Shown here: positions 46,444 through 58,395 of the stretch, piece after piece
Layout: the number at the start of each line of letters is the position of its first letter
How positions within the stretch are numbered: the first letter of the stretch is position 1
From: Odobenus rosmarus divergens
Taxonomy: Eukaryota; Chordata; Mammalia; Carnivora; Odobenidae
DNA: 64,000 nucleotides
Direction: 5' to 3'
NCBI RefSeq assembly: GCF_000321225.1
Contig: NW_004450398.1
Coordinates: 2,323,806 to 2,387,805, forward strand
The notes under the pieces: generated by a model
The model's input: the letters and a program-made list of their open reading frames with translations, nothing else
What the model was told of the DNA's origin: nothing
Database searches by the model: none
Position numbers and translations under genes: made by a program

Positions 46444-47235
46444 CCCTAACTGAACAAAAGGAGGGTTCATCTACCTGATGCACCACAAGCCAATAAAAAA
46501 ACCAAACCAACACTGAGTTTTGGCAGTGAAGAAAAGCTATGTATTGGTGTGGTGCTGCCCAGAAGAATGGGGATTTAGTGCTCAAAGTCCTGAACTCCCT
46601 AATGGTTTGTAAGTGAAGATTTTAAAGGCATAGTTTGAGGCCCATGTTGACTGGAGGCTCATGAGGTCATGTTAATAGATGTTACTTAGTAACTCCTGGT
46701 GCCACTTCATCTGGTCACGGAGAGGTCTGTTCCATCTCAAGAAGCTTGGAATTTGGAGGCACCTGGGTGGCTCAGTCAGTTTAACATCTGACACTTGATT
46801 TCAGCTCAGGTCATGATCTCAGGATCTTGAGATTAAGCCCCGAGTTGTGCTCTACACTCAGTGCAGAGTCTGCTTAAGATTCTCTCCCTCTCCCTCTGCC
46901 CTTCCCACCCCTCCTGCGCTTTCTCTCTCTCTCAAAATTACAAAAAAATTTTTAGAAAAAGAGGCTTGGAATCTGAAAAATATCTTTGCTCTTTAGATTA
47001 GAGATTTTGTTAGGTATATGTGGTCATATCTTTAGGGTGTGCTGATTAATTACTGATACACGCATAAGCTAGGGGCTTGCATTCCTTCATGTTCCTTTGA
47101 ATCCTAAGTAAGCATTCCTGCCTCATGAACCTAGGCCTACATATTCTTTGGCTAGTCTAGTTATGCCTGGGGACAATATAACCTCTCGTGTTCATTCTTT
47201 CATCTGAACTAACAAGATGGATGTTGGCTTCAGTA
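46444..47235 (-). mobile_element. LTR family A, copy 2, with SINE insertion
   Basis: Same family and orientation as 44781-45385 (ttggcagtgaagaaaagcta, gaacctaggcctacatattc, gtgttcattctttcatctga). It interrupts the first array unit. A SINE at 46759-46960 splits it. Confidence 0.7.
46759..46960 (+). mobile_element. Carnivore SINE inside an LTR
   Basis: Head ggcacctgggtggctcagtc. Flanks gaagcttggaat and gaggcttggaat. Confidence 0.92.
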
Positions 47236-47590
47236 CCACTCCAGGTCAATTACAGGAAGAATTGTCAATTATAGACCCCAACAGAAGAATTGTCAACAGG
47301 AAAGAATCATGAGTTAGAGGCCCCAACAGGAAAAGACATAATTGCCTCTCCTATAAGAAATAGACTACCACAGCCACTCAACCAATGAGAAACTGTCCTC
47401 ACCCTGAGCTCTTGCTTCTCTCCAATGGACTTTTTTCAAAACAACCCCTCCCAAATGCCCTTTCTTCTCCAGAGAATAAAGTTCCTCTCCCTTTTTTGTC
47501 AGACTTGCCTATGGTTTTGCTGTAGCTTGCATGTCCTGGATTGCAATTCTTTGCTGTTCCTGAATAAATCTGTTTTGCTGGTAAAAAAAC
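47236..47590 (+). mobile_element. Probable LTR in plus orientation
   Basis: agaataaagttcctctccc and cctgaataaatctgttttgc look like the polyadenylation end of an LTR on the plus strand. aagaattgtcaa is repeated near its left edge. The left boundary against LTR family A is uncertain. Confidence 0.5.
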
Positions 47591-48017
47591 AAACAAAAAA
47601 AACTGGCTGGCTTTTTTTGTTAGGGTTAACAATAAGAAATATTGCTTGTTTATTTTGGAACGGCCAAACCACTTCCTTGAGTACACATTGTGTTTGTGCA
47701 CTGGTTTGGTGGAGGAGAGAGTAGAAGCAAATGTAAAAGCCTCCATGCAAGTGTATTTATATTTAGGCAAGATTAACCATCATGCCTCTGGTTCATAGAT
47801 TATGTTCTGCATTGCTGTGTATGTAACAGTGCATATAATGGACAAACGAGTCCTCATTTACAGCATCTAGTCTTTGTGGATGTTAAAGAGGTTGGCAGTT
47901 TATGACAAGAGTATAGATGTTAGACAAATACATTTTGTATGCTTTGTGTTAAAATTCCTAGGAAAGATTGTCTCCTGAGAATTTGAGCATTATAGCCCAC
48001 TTAAAGCCACACTCCAG

Positions 48018-48460
48018 TGGATTCTAAGTCAAGGGTGGGTGATGGCCCAGCAAGACCTAAGAAGTGACCTGGAGACAGCGGTGAAGTCATAGGTTTATAG
48101 GGGGAACTTACATACAGGGAGTCCAGGGGTGGCAGACTGAAAAAAACATCTGCTGCTGGGATCTACATGCAGCAAATTTTAAACTGTAGCAGCTAGCCTT
48201 GTAGGTTATCTGTAGCCTTTTCCCTCCTTGCACAGCCAGGGTTCCAGTGAGATCAAGGCCTGCCATCTGGGCATTCTTTGTTACAAAGGAGATGCTCTGG
48301 GTTGGCTACCCCCAGAGCCCCTGACCTTGAACCCTGAATGACACGTTCTTCTACATATTCTGCTTGATGGGAATATAGACAGAGCACAGGATCCTTACGT
48401 TCTCAAGACAGTGATTGACAGGGGCGTCCAGGGTGTGCTTGCACAAACCAGCCATCTAAC
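48018..48460 (-). mobile_element. LTR family B, copy 1
   Basis: Shares agatcaaggcctgccat, cctgaccttgaac and agacagtgatt with 57765-58395, in the same orientation. It is inserted in the array. The minus-strand polyadenylation signal seen in copy 2 is damaged here. Confidence 0.7.
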
Positions 48461-49357
48461 ATTTACCATACACTGGGTGGGTGGGGAGAGGGAAAAAATG
48501 AAAGGGCTCTAGGTCAGAACCTAGAAGATACTTTCAGATTATAAAGGTAGTTATATGTGTGCACTTTACTCAGAACTGCTCTATATAGTGGCCAAATGTC
48601 ATCCTTATTTGAAACAGCTAGTCTGTGTAGATGTTTTGCAGTGTCCAATGCCATATGCTTAAAGTAGCAGTAGTGAAATATCACTCTGTAAATATCTTTG
48701 TGCTAAAATTCATAGGAAATATTGTCTTTTAGAAATTTAATTGCCCAACTGCCTCTGTGAGTAGTATATTACTGTTTATACTTGTTTAATAGTTTTGAGG
48801 AGGGAAAGAAATATGAAAAGTAATATACTAATGTGTCCATACATATTTGGGTAGTTTCAGGCAAAACTGTTTTTTTATATGTCATATGCATCTTGTTTTG
48901 CTGTGTACATAGTATGTATAATAGACAAATGAGTCCTAATTTTGTGCCATCTAGTCTTCAGATGTAAAGAGGTTACCAATGTATGACAAAGTAGACTTAG
49001 AAAATTAGCACATTTTGTACAGTTTGTGTTGAAATTTATAGGAAAGCCTACCTTCTGTAAATAACTTTTGGATATGAATTTGTTCAACCACCTCTAAGCT
49101 TGTACTTGTCCACTGGATTGAGGTGGAGAGAAGGAAGTCAGGAGGTAATGGTTCAAGGCCCAAATGGTCGTAATTAGAAGATACCTCAGTTGTAACCATT
49201 TCTATGTGGGTGCACTTTTATTTAATAGTACTATGTATATATCGTGTATAATTAAGTCCTTATTTGAAATATCTAGTCTTTCTGGATGTTTAGAAGTGCT
49301 TGGTCTAAAATCAGAGGTAGTAGAATAATATTTTGTAAATAGATTTTTTTTAAATTT

Positions 49358-49550
49358 ACTTTATCTTTAAGATTTATTTATTTATTTGAGAGAAAGAGAA
49401 TGTGCATAAGCAGGGGGAGCTGCATAGGGAGAGGGAGAAGCAGGCTCCCCGCTAAGCAGGGATCTCGATGCAGGGCTTGATCCCAGGACCCTGAGATCAT
49501 GACCTGGGCCAAAGGCAGATGCTTAACTGACCGAGCCACCCAGGCACCCC
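49358..49550 (-). mobile_element. Carnivore SINE, reversed, in the array
   Basis: Runs from aagatttatttatttatttg to gagccacccaggcacccc. Confidence 0.93.
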
Positions 49551-49576
49551 AAAACTTATTTTATTTTATTTTTTAT

Positions 49577-49712
49577 TTTATTTTATTTTTTAAGTAGTTT
49601 CCATGCCCAGTGTGGGACCCAACTCAGGGCTTGAACTCACAGCCCTGAGATCAAGACCTGAGCCAAAATCAAGAGTCAGATGCTTCACCAACTGAATCAC
49701 CCAGGAACCCCT
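49577..49712 (-). mobile_element. Older carnivore SINE, reversed
   Basis: Runs from ttttttaagtagtttccatg to tcacccaggaacccc, preceded by a TTTTA-rich stretch. Confidence 0.85.
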
Positions 49713-49735
49713 ATAAATAGCTTCCCGTCCCCATA

Positions 49736-50195
49736 AACAGCTTTTAAAAATTGATGGGAATATTAGATGATTCTACTTATATGAGGTACTTCAAATAATC
49801 AGATTCATAGAGACAGAAGGTAGAATGGAGGTTATCAGGGACTGAGGGGAGTGTGCTACTGGCAATTCTTGCTTAATGGGTACAGCATTTCAGTTTGGGA
49901 TGGTAAAAATTTCTGGAAATGGATGGTGGTGATGGTTGCACAAGAATGTGAATTCACCTTAGGCTACTGGACTGGAGAATTAAAAATGTTTACACAGTAA
50001 ATTTTTTTAAAGATTTTATTTTTAAGTAATCTATATATACCCAGTGTGGGGCTCAAACTTACAACCCTGAGATCAAGAGTTGCATGCTCCACTGACTGAG
50101 CCACCTGGGCGCCCCCAGCCTTTTTTTTAAGATGTGGTAAATTTTATGTCATGTATATTTTACCACAATAAACAGTTTTTAAAAATTGATGGGAA
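49736..50195 (+). mobile_element. Old L1 3' end with long target duplication
   Basis: The L1 tail (aggttatcagggactgaggg, ggtgatggttgcacaagaat, taaattttatgtcatgtata) lies between aacagcttttaaaaattgat and aacagtttttaaaaattgat, each followed by ggga. That is about 24 bp duplicated from the array unit. A SINE at 50010-50116 has since inserted in the L1. Confidence 0.8.
50010..50116 (-). mobile_element. Older carnivore SINE, reversed, in L1
   Basis: Runs from aaagattttatttttaagta to gagccacctgggcgcccc. Confidence 0.85.
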
Positions 50196-50404
50196 ATATC
50201 ATCTTTGCAAATGGGATTGTTAAACTACCTCTGTGAACAGTAGACTTTTTGTACTTGTTTATTGGGTTGAGGGTCGTGGGAGAGAAGAAATTGCACGAGG
50301 TATTTAGCTGGCATGTACTAGAAGATCTCATGTTACACGTTGCCCAGTGTGTTGTGTATGTTCCATTTAACTTTGCTGTACTGTGTGTACATCCAGGAAT
50401 GTCT

Positions 50405-52130
50405 TCCTCAAGGGCCTGGGAACCATCTCTGAAATGTAATCTTCAAGGGCGGTAGCCCCAATGTATCAGAAAACCTTCCAGCTCTCCCGCTACGTCCTTT
50501 TCCTTTACTTTCACACAGAACTCTTCATTTATGACCCTTCTGGTCACCAAATTGTGGGTCCTCCCCCTCACACACACACCAAGCAATTCTGCAACACTAG
50601 CTGAGTGTCCTACAATTCAACTCTGTTCTGACACTATCTGCCTGGAGTTAGCATCAGATCCCACGGTGAAGGGTTCAGTCCTCTGAGACTGCCCCGGAGT
50701 TAAGATGCCAATTGCAAGTGCTAGGTCACCAGGTGACTCACAACTTCTGTGTGAGTTGGCCACAAATTGGAGGTGTCCGTGACCTCCTCCCCCTCGGGTT
50801 CCAGTAGTTGCCAGAATAGCCCACAGAATTCAGGGAAGCATTTCAGTAATCCTCCCCTCATCTTCAGCAGTTTCAGTGACCCATGGTCAACCCCTGTAGG
50901 GAAGCAGATGATCCTTCTTCTGAGGGTTCATCAGAAGCTCAGTGGTAGCCGAAGGTGACATCACAGTGTCCACAGCCATTCCCCTCACCTCATTTCCTCA
51001 CATAGGCATTTTATCCTTTCACATCATCACTAGAAAAAGGCTGAGTATAGTGCATTAAGATATTGTGAGAGAGAGACCACATTCACATAACTTATTACTG
51101 TTATTGGTAAAACTGTCCTATGACATTATTAGTTACTGTTGTTAATCTCTTCCTGTGCCCAATATAGAAATTAAACTTTATAGTAAGTATGTATGTATAG
51201 GAAAAAGCATAGTATATTTAAGGTTCGGTACTCTCTGGGTTTCAAGGACCCATATATCCTGCAGATAAGGGGGGGATTACTGTACTTCTCTTTACCCTTT
51301 TATTGAAGGATATAATAAAGGTTACAGATGAATAGCTGGGTGAAGAGACACATAGGGCCAGATCTGGGAGGGTCCCAAGAGCAGGGGCTTCTGCCTCCAT
51401 GGAGTTGGGTTGCATTTATCCTCCCGGTATGTGGATATGTTCACCAAACTGGAAGCTCCCCAAATTCTACACTAGTGGGATCTCATGGAGGCTGCCTCAA
51501 ATAGGCATGATCAAGGATTAACTCCATTTCTACCCCTCTTCCCTCTCTGGAGGGTAGGGGATAGGGCTGAGACTTCCAAGCTTCTGATCTTGGCTTCATC
51601 TTTCTGGTGACCAGCCCCATGCAGGAGCCATCCAGGAGGTCACCCAGAGTCATTTAGGAATTTACAAGGGTTTTAGGAGCTCTGTGTCAAGGACAGGGTT
51701 AAAGACAAATCTTAGAACAAGAGATGTTCCTAGTGTCCTTATCACTTGAGAAACAAAAAGGAACTGGGAGCAGAGACCAGTATATATATATTTTCTATGA
51801 TCTCACACCATATCTCCCAGTTTCTGTGGGAGGGTAGGAGCCTAGCTTCAGTGGGCGCCTACCAAGTTGCAAAGCTACCTTCTGTCATGAATGCTCAAAA
51901 TAAGTTTATTTTTCCTCTGGATAAAGCCAATTAGCACACACAGATGGCCACCTCAATTACCAGGTGAATCTAGGATGGACCACGTGTGACAAATGGTGCT
52001 GTCAGGTCCTCTTACTTGAGCATAATTATCTTTTATCTTTAGAACATATAAGTCATGAGTTGTATCTGCTCGGTGTGAGAAGGAATGCCAGGAAGATAGG
52101 GTAGGATTTCTTCCTGTCTTTTCAGGCTCT
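50405..52130 (-). mobile_element. Old ERVL/MaLR-type LTR, split by a Tigger element
   Basis: tgtcctacaattcaactctg, ctggagttagcatcagatcc, ccagccccatgcaggagcca and ttttaggagctctgtgtcaa belong to an old eutherian LTR family read in reverse; a minus-strand AATAAAA lies near 51302. The family name is uncertain. It interrupts array unit 6. Confidence 0.55.
50869..51293 (+). mobile_element. Tigger-type (TcMar) DNA element
   Basis: cattttatcctttcacatca, gagagagaccacattcacat, ggttcggtactctctgggtt and the terminal gggggattactgta are text of a non-autonomous Tigger family. It is nested in the LTR above. Confidence 0.65.
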
Positions 52131-52198
52131 CCATGGATTGTCTGTGACGGGCATCACATACTGGGTTAATCCTTATTCAGTCATAAAGCTCTTTTCTG

Positions 52199-52398
52199 GG
52201 GCACCTGGGTGGCTCAGTCGGTTAAGCGTCTGCCTTCAGCTCAGGTCATGATCCCAGGGTCCTGGGATTGAGCCCCGCATCGGGTTCCCTGATTGGCGGG
52301 AAGCCTGCTTCTCCCTCTCCCACTCCCCCTGCTTGTGTTCCCTCTCTCGCTGTGTCTCTCTCTGTCAAATAAATAAATAAAATCTTAAAAAAAAAATT
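52199..52398 (+). mobile_element. Carnivore SINE
   Basis: Head ggggcacctgggtggctcag. Flanks aaagctcttttct and aaagctcttttct. Confidence 0.95.
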
Positions 52399-53819
52399 AG
52401 AAAAAAAGAAAAGCTCTTTTCTTTCTCTAAAACTTTTGTGGAGAGGATTTCTGGGTTGGGAGGAGATTTTGTAATTCTGTTTCCCCAACAATGACAACGG
52501 TAGAGTTAGTAACCTAACACATTTTATTCACTTTGCGTTGTTAGGAGTCCAGAGAAAGACTGTCTTCTGAAATGATTTTGGGAGTGAAATTGTAAAACCA
52601 CATCTCATTCGGTGGGTCGTTTTTGGAGAAAAGGAATCAAAGGTTCCTGACCATAACATTCCTAATCAGAAGTCACCTTCAGATATAACCATTGTCACAG
52701 GAGTGTAGTTTATCCAACACTACTGTGTACACAGTAGACAAATTTAAGTCCTTATTTGAAACAAGTAGCTTTTCTAGATGGTTAGAAGTACATAAAGTAT
52801 GTTCAAAGCAGAGGTAGTGAAATAACACATTTTATAAATATCCTTTTGTTAAAATTCACACGAAATGGTGTATTTTGGAAATGGAACAGTCAGACTACCT
52901 CTCTGAGTGGAACACATTGTGTTCGTGCTGGTTCAGGGAAGAGGGAAGAGAAGAAAGTGCCAAGAGCTTGATGCTAGTCTGCTTATAGTTAGACCAGAGG
53001 AACCATCATCCTCTTATGTTCTGTGCATTCGGTTTTAATTTGCCGTGTACATAGTGTATGTAAAGGATCAACACGTTCAAATTTTACAATGTCTCATCTT
53101 TCTAGACGTCAAAGAAAGCGTGTGACAAAAATAGAGTTAGTAAGTTGGGTTTTGGGTTAATCCACCCCTTGGCACTAGATGAGTTTCTGTACTTGAGTCA
53201 TTGCAGTGGTGGAAGAGGGCAAAAAGGAAAGGTGCAGAGAGGGGCGCTTTGCTACTGTCTCCACATCTGGAGGACAGTTCTGGATTATGTCCATCATTCT
53301 GTGTGTGTATTTTTTATGAAGTGTCAGCGTTTATTGGGGGACAAAGCTCAGTCTTAATTTTGCAACTTGGAAGCTTTTTGGATGTCGCAAGGTGACAATG
53401 TATGGTAAAAAGTAAAGCTAGTGAATTAATAGACTTGTAAATATCTTTAAAAAATAATTACTAGAAAAGAAGCATCTTGGACATGGAATTGTGGAGCCAC
53501 CTCTAAGCAGTGAATACCAGGACTTGTATATTAGGTCGGTGGTGGCGAGGGACGTAGGCATATAGATTCATCATGTTTACACTTTGATGATAACCATTAG
53601 TACATGTGAATAACTCTTTTGGCTATACTGTAGGAATATACTGTTAATTAATTCAGTGGAAACATATCTTCTTGATAATATTTTAATAAAATATCTGATA
53701 ATTAATTCCCTTAAAATCATTGTACTTTATTGCTTTACATCTCACTTAATATTGAGCATAGGGAATGCAGTATTTTCGTTGTAATTCTGTTAATATCCTT
53801 ACCTAGGGACGTGTTCCCA

Positions 53820-54650
53820 TTTTTTAAAGTTTTTATTTTAATACAATGTAGTGATTCAACAGTTCCATACATTTCTCAGTGCTCATCACGACAAGTGCGC
53901 TCCTTCATCCCCATCACCTATTTCACTCATACTCCCAACCACCTCCCCTCTGGTGACCCTCAGTTTGTTCTCTGTAGTTGAGTCTGTTTCTTGTTTTGTC
54001 TCTCTCTCTCTTTTTCCCCTTTGCTCATTTGTTTTGTTTCTTAAATTCCACGTATGAGTGAAATCATGTGGTATTTGTCTTTTTCTGACTGACTTATTTC
54101 ACTTAGCATTATACTTTCTAGTTCCATCCATGTTGTTGCAAATGGCAAGATCTCATTCTTTTTTATGGCCGAATAATACTCCATTGTATATTTATACCAC
54201 ATATTCTTTATTCATTAGTCAATGGACAGGTTCTGCATCTATATCTTGACTATTGTAAATAATGCTGCTATAAACATAGGGGTGCATGTATCCCTTTAAA
54301 TGAGTGTTCTTGTATTCTTTGGCTAAATACCTAGGAGTGAGATTGCTGGATCATAGGGTAGCTCTATTTTTAACTTTTTCAGGACCCTCCATACTGTTTT
54401 CCACAGTAGCTGCACCAGTTTGCGCTCCCACCAATAGTGCAAGAAGGTTCCTTTTTCTCCACATCCTCACCGACAACTATTGTTTCTTGTGTTGTTGATT
54501 TTAGCCATTCTGACAGGTGTGAGGTGATATCGAATTGTAGTTTTTATTTGCATTTCCCTGATGATAAGTGATGATGAGCATCTTTTCATGTGTCTGTTAG
54601 CCATCTGTATGTCATTTTTGGAGAATAGAGGCCTGTTGACTTTTTTTTTG
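53820..54650 (-). mobile_element. L1 3' UTR, antisense
   Basis: Classic antisense L1 3' end: tagttccatccatgttgttg, ggccgaataatactccattg, ttttatttgcatttccctga. It abuts the right end of the tandem array. Confidence 0.9.
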
Positions 54651-54870
54651 TAATGACATTTTTGTTCCCAAGTGTATTAGGAAATTACTAATTACTACTA
54701 TTAGTAGTAGTATTACTCCAGAGAAACAGAACCAGGACTGATTGATTGTTTGAATGATTGGAATTGGTTCTGTAAACACCTAGAAATAATGTTTAATCTG
54801 GGCACCCTATTACCGGTCAAGTTAACACATAAAATTAGCCATCACACCAAGAAAATCAGTATTTCTTTCT

Positions 54871-55006
54871 TTTTTCCTTCTTTTTTAAGTAGGCTCCATG
54901 CCCAGCATGGAGCCCAATGCAGGGCTTGAACTTACGACCCTGAGATCAAGACCTGAGTTGAGATCAAGAGTTGGAGGCTTAACCAGCTGAGCTACCCAGG
55001 CTCCCC
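54871..55006 (-). mobile_element. Older carnivore SINE, reversed
   Basis: Runs from ttttttaagtaggctccatg to gagctacccaggctcccc. Confidence 0.85.
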
Positions 55007-55674
55007 TCTTTCTTTTTTTTTCTGATTCAGTTGGTGTAGTATACCCTTGGCTATCAAAATACTCATGGCTTTTGGACTTGGTATTGGTAAATATTCATGA
55101 TCATGATGTGTGAAAATGCATGATATATACTGTATAATCTTAACCACATAAAAACATTTGCTTAGTTCTGTGTATACACACGTAGGACCCACAGGACACA
55201 TCAGAGTCTCAAGTGGTTACGATTGTGGATGGAGTTTGTGCACTTTCTTTCCTGTATTTTTCAGTTTCCTATAATGTACATGTTAACTTTTAAGAACTTA
55301 AAACATGACACCAACATCTCAGTGATGTCAACAACAAAAGCTAATCACTCACTTGCTCATGTTTGCGTTGGTTGGTAGATTAGTTTCCCAGAGCTGCCCT
55401 AACAAAGTACCACAAACTGGGTGGCTAACCAACAAATTTATTCTCTCACAGTTCTGGAGGCCAGAACTGGTAGTTCTGGTTTTTAGTTTTTTTGAGGAAC
55501 CTCTGTACTGTTTTCCATAGCTGATGCACTATTTTACATTCCTACTCAGAGTGCATGAGAGTTCCCTGTTCTCTCAAAGGCTAGTGTTCTTTTGTGGGAT
55601 TTTTGTCTTTGGATTGAAGTTAACTTGTTATACTTTATCTATACATAGGGATGACCTATGAAAACATGTAAAAG
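55007..55674. other. Intergenic, with the head of an old eutherian repeat
   Basis: 55378-55475 (ttagtttcccagagctgccc, cagttctggaggccagaact) is the head of the repeat whose tail is at 10960-11270. The rest is unremarkable. Confidence 0.5.
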
Positions 55675-55870
55675 CGGGCGCCTGGGTGGCTCAGATGGTT
55701 AAGCGTCTGCCTTCGGCTCGGGTCGTGATCCCAGGGTCCTGGGATCGAGTCCCACATTGGGCTCCCTGCTCCTTGGGAGCCTGCTTCTCCCTCTGCTTCT
55801 CCCTCTCTCTCTCTCCCTCTGTCTCTCATGAATAAATAAATAAAATCTTTAAAAAAACAACAACAACAAC
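55675..55870 (+). mobile_element. Carnivore SINE
   Basis: Flanked by aaaacatgtaaaagc on both sides, an exact 15-bp duplication. The tail ends in a CAA repeat. Confidence 0.95.
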
Positions 55871-56100
55871 AAAAAACATGTAAAAGCACTCAACATAATT
55901 GGAGATGCCACATAAAACCATGATCAGATGTACATTGTACTTTGCCTATAGAATGGCAAAAATTTGAAAGACTCACCATACCAAGTGTTGGTGAGGATAT
56001 ACGGCAACTGGATTCTTATACACTGCTAGTGGGAATGCAAAAATGGTACAACCACTTTGCAAAGGAGCTTGGTGTTATTGTGTATGTGTAGATATCTGAA
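55871..56100 (+). mobile_element. Old L1 3' UTR fragment
   Basis: tgctagtgggaatgcaaaaa and ggtacaaccactttgcaaag are plus-orientation L1 3' UTR text. Confidence 0.7.
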
Positions 56101-56319
56101 CAAGGGGCCACAGATTGGTTATTAGGGGACAAAAAATATATATATAATATCTTACCAGCTATCTGGGCATCCTCAGCCCAGTCAAACTGATGCATAAAAT
56201 AACCATGTAGCAACTGGAGTAGGAGGCCAGGAGAACTGTAAATATTCTTGTTAGGACATAACTCAAAGTCTCAACCAGTGACAGTGGCTTCTCACACTGT
56301 ACTGGACAGATCTGGAATT

Positions 56320-57260
56320 AGAGTTTTCTTATTCGTTTATTCCTTCAGTCACTCAACACATATTTAATGAGCAATCTATGGTATGCCTGGTCGCAGTGAG
56401 CAGGACCCAGTCCATGTCCTCGAGGTTATTTGCCATCTGAAGTTAAGGTGGACAAGGAAATCAATAATTTTTTTTTGAAGATTTCATTTATTCATCTGAG
56501 AGAGAGAGACAGAGCACAAGCAGGGGGAGGGGCAGAGGCAGAGGGAGAAGCAGGCTTCCCGCTGAGCAGGGAGCCCGAGGCAGGGCTTGATCCTAGGATC
56601 CCGAGGTCATGACCTGAGCTGAAGGCAGACGCTTAACCATCTGAGCCACCCAGGTGCCCCTCAATAATTTTAACATAGTCTGATCAAGGCTATGATCACA
56701 GGATATGTCACAAGTTCAATTTCACTAATAGAGTGCCACCAGGGGTCCTTATCCCTAAGATAACAGAGCTCACAGCTAAAACACACTGTAGAGGAACACT
56801 CTAGATAGAAGATATGAAATCTAGATCTTTCTATATTCCCTGTTCAAATATGGAGTCTTTGGTTTAATATTATATCTTGATATGCAAGGGAATGTATTTA
56901 GATCAGGAATTCGGGGACACCCTCTCTGAGGAGGTAACATTCAAAGAGGTATCTGATTGGCAAGAAGGGGTAACAACTAATGCAAAGGCCCTGGGGTAGG
57001 AATGTGGTGCATTTAGAGGACCTGGAAGAAGGCCATGTGACCTACAGGCCAGATCACAGTGGTATAATTGGGCACAAGGTGAGTAGATTTTATTTTAAAG
57101 GCAATGGGAAACCATCGGAGTACCGTAAGCAGAGATTAGATCTGACTTGCACTGTGCCCGCAGAGGTGGGGCTCATTTGTCTTCTCTTACTTTACCCAAC
57201 TTCCTTATTGAGGCTAAGTATAGCAACGCTCAGAACTACCAAACCTTTGTGATTAGCCGT
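56320..57260 (+). mobile_element. Ancient mammalian repeat, split by a SINE
   Basis: actcaacacatatttaatga, gcaaaggccctggggtagga and cctctctgaggaggtaacat recall an old L2/MIR-age dispersed family. The assignment is loose. The 90-codon frame at 56980-57252 lies in it and is not a gene. Confidence 0.4.
56468..56660 (-). mobile_element. Carnivore SINE, reversed
   Basis: Flanked by tcaataatttt on both sides. Confidence 0.94.
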
Positions 57261-57419
57261 AGCTGACAAATACTTGGTTACATCTACTTCTGTGATTCAG
57301 AAGAGTCGTTTCTAATCAGTTTTTCTTTAACACTCACTTCCCCCTTTCCTAACCGGAAACAAACAAGCAAGCAAACAAACAGCAAGGAGAGCCTCAACAG
57401 AGCTCTTTAAGAAATCTGT

Positions 57420-57590
57420 AGGGCTCTAGAGGACTTTTTAGGGTAATGGAAATATTCTGTATCTTGATTGTGGTAGTGATTATGCAACTGTATACAATTT
57501 GTCAAACCCATCAAACTGTAGACTTACAATAGGGGCATTTTATCGTATGTAAGTTATACCTCATTAAAGTTGATGTAAAAAAGGACATTC
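57420..57590 (+). mobile_element. Old L1 3' end
   Basis: gattgtggtagtgattatgc, aaactgtagacttacaatag and tatacctcattaaagttgat are the last bases of an old L1. Confidence 0.65.
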
Positions 57591-57764
57591 TCCGAACACT
57601 GTAGGCAAATACAAAGGAGGGGTGCTCTGTTCGATGTCTCAGACATGATGATATTGGAGCTGCTCATTGAAGAATGAGGAGGGGTAGTGTGGCCATTTCA
57701 AGCAAGGTTTCAAAATTCTGTGACCCTCCTCCCTTGAAGCACCCCCTGTAGACACTAAACCAAG

Positions 57765-58395
57765 GGTGGGTGAGGACTCAGCAAGACCGAAGAAATGTCC
57801 TGGAGATGGTGATCGAGACAGAGGTTTATTGGGGGTACTTATGGACAAGGGGGTCCGGAAGCAGCAGACTGGACCCAACATCCGTTGCTGGGATCTACCC
57901 GCAGCAAGCTTTTATAGTGCAGCAACTAGCCCAGCAACTACCTGTGGCCTCTTCCTCCTTGCATGACCAGTGCTCCAAGGAGATCAAGGCCTGCCATGCG
58001 GACATTCTTTGTTGTAAAGAAGACGCTCCAGGTTGGCCACCCCTGGAGTCCCTGACCTTGAACACTGAACAACATGTTTTTCTTTTTTTTTTAAAGATTT
58101 TATTTATTTATTTGAGAGAGAGAGAATGAGAGATAGAGAGCACGAGAGGGAAGAGGGTCAGAGGGAGAAGCAGATTCCCCGCCGGGCAGGGAGCCCGATG
58201 CGGGACTCGATCCTGGGACTCCAGGATCACGACCCGAGCCGAAGGCAGTCACTCAACCAACTGAGCCACCCAGGCGCCCGAACATGTTCTTCTATATATC
58301 CTGCTTCATGGGGATATAGAGGAAAGACGGGATCCATACATTTGCAAGACAGTGATTAACAGGGCACTCAGGGTATGCAAACCAGCCAGCCAGCA
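57765..58395 (-). mobile_element. LTR family B, copy 2, with SINE insertion
   Basis: Same family and orientation as 48018-48460, about 9.8 kb away. The minus-strand CCAATAAACC (57822-57831) is a polyadenylation signal. A SINE at 58084-58280 interrupts it. Confidence 0.75.
58084..58280 (-). mobile_element. Carnivore SINE in LTR family B
   Basis: Flanked by aacatgtttttct and aacatgttcttct. Confidence 0.94.

Larger units (their letters stand above)
46070..53700 (+). repeat. Old tandem array, about ten units of 270-340 bp
   Basis: Units begin near a ccacctctgtgagt-like motif at about 46074, 47666, 47994, 48741, 49081, 50216, 52590, 52885, 53155 and 53486. Each unit then carries, in fixed order, ctgtgtacatagtgt, an agtccttatttgaaa / atctagtcttt block and acattttgtaaatatcttt followed by ttaaaattcataggaaa. 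Units are diverged from each other, and some are interrupted by LTRs, SINEs and an L1. Removing the insertions restores the period. I know of no named family with this unit. Confidence 0.8.

Noticed and set aside
48018..58395. A complete provirus between the two family B LTRs
   Set aside because: The 9.3 kb between them is a tandem array and old repeats, with no retroviral gene or primer-binding context.
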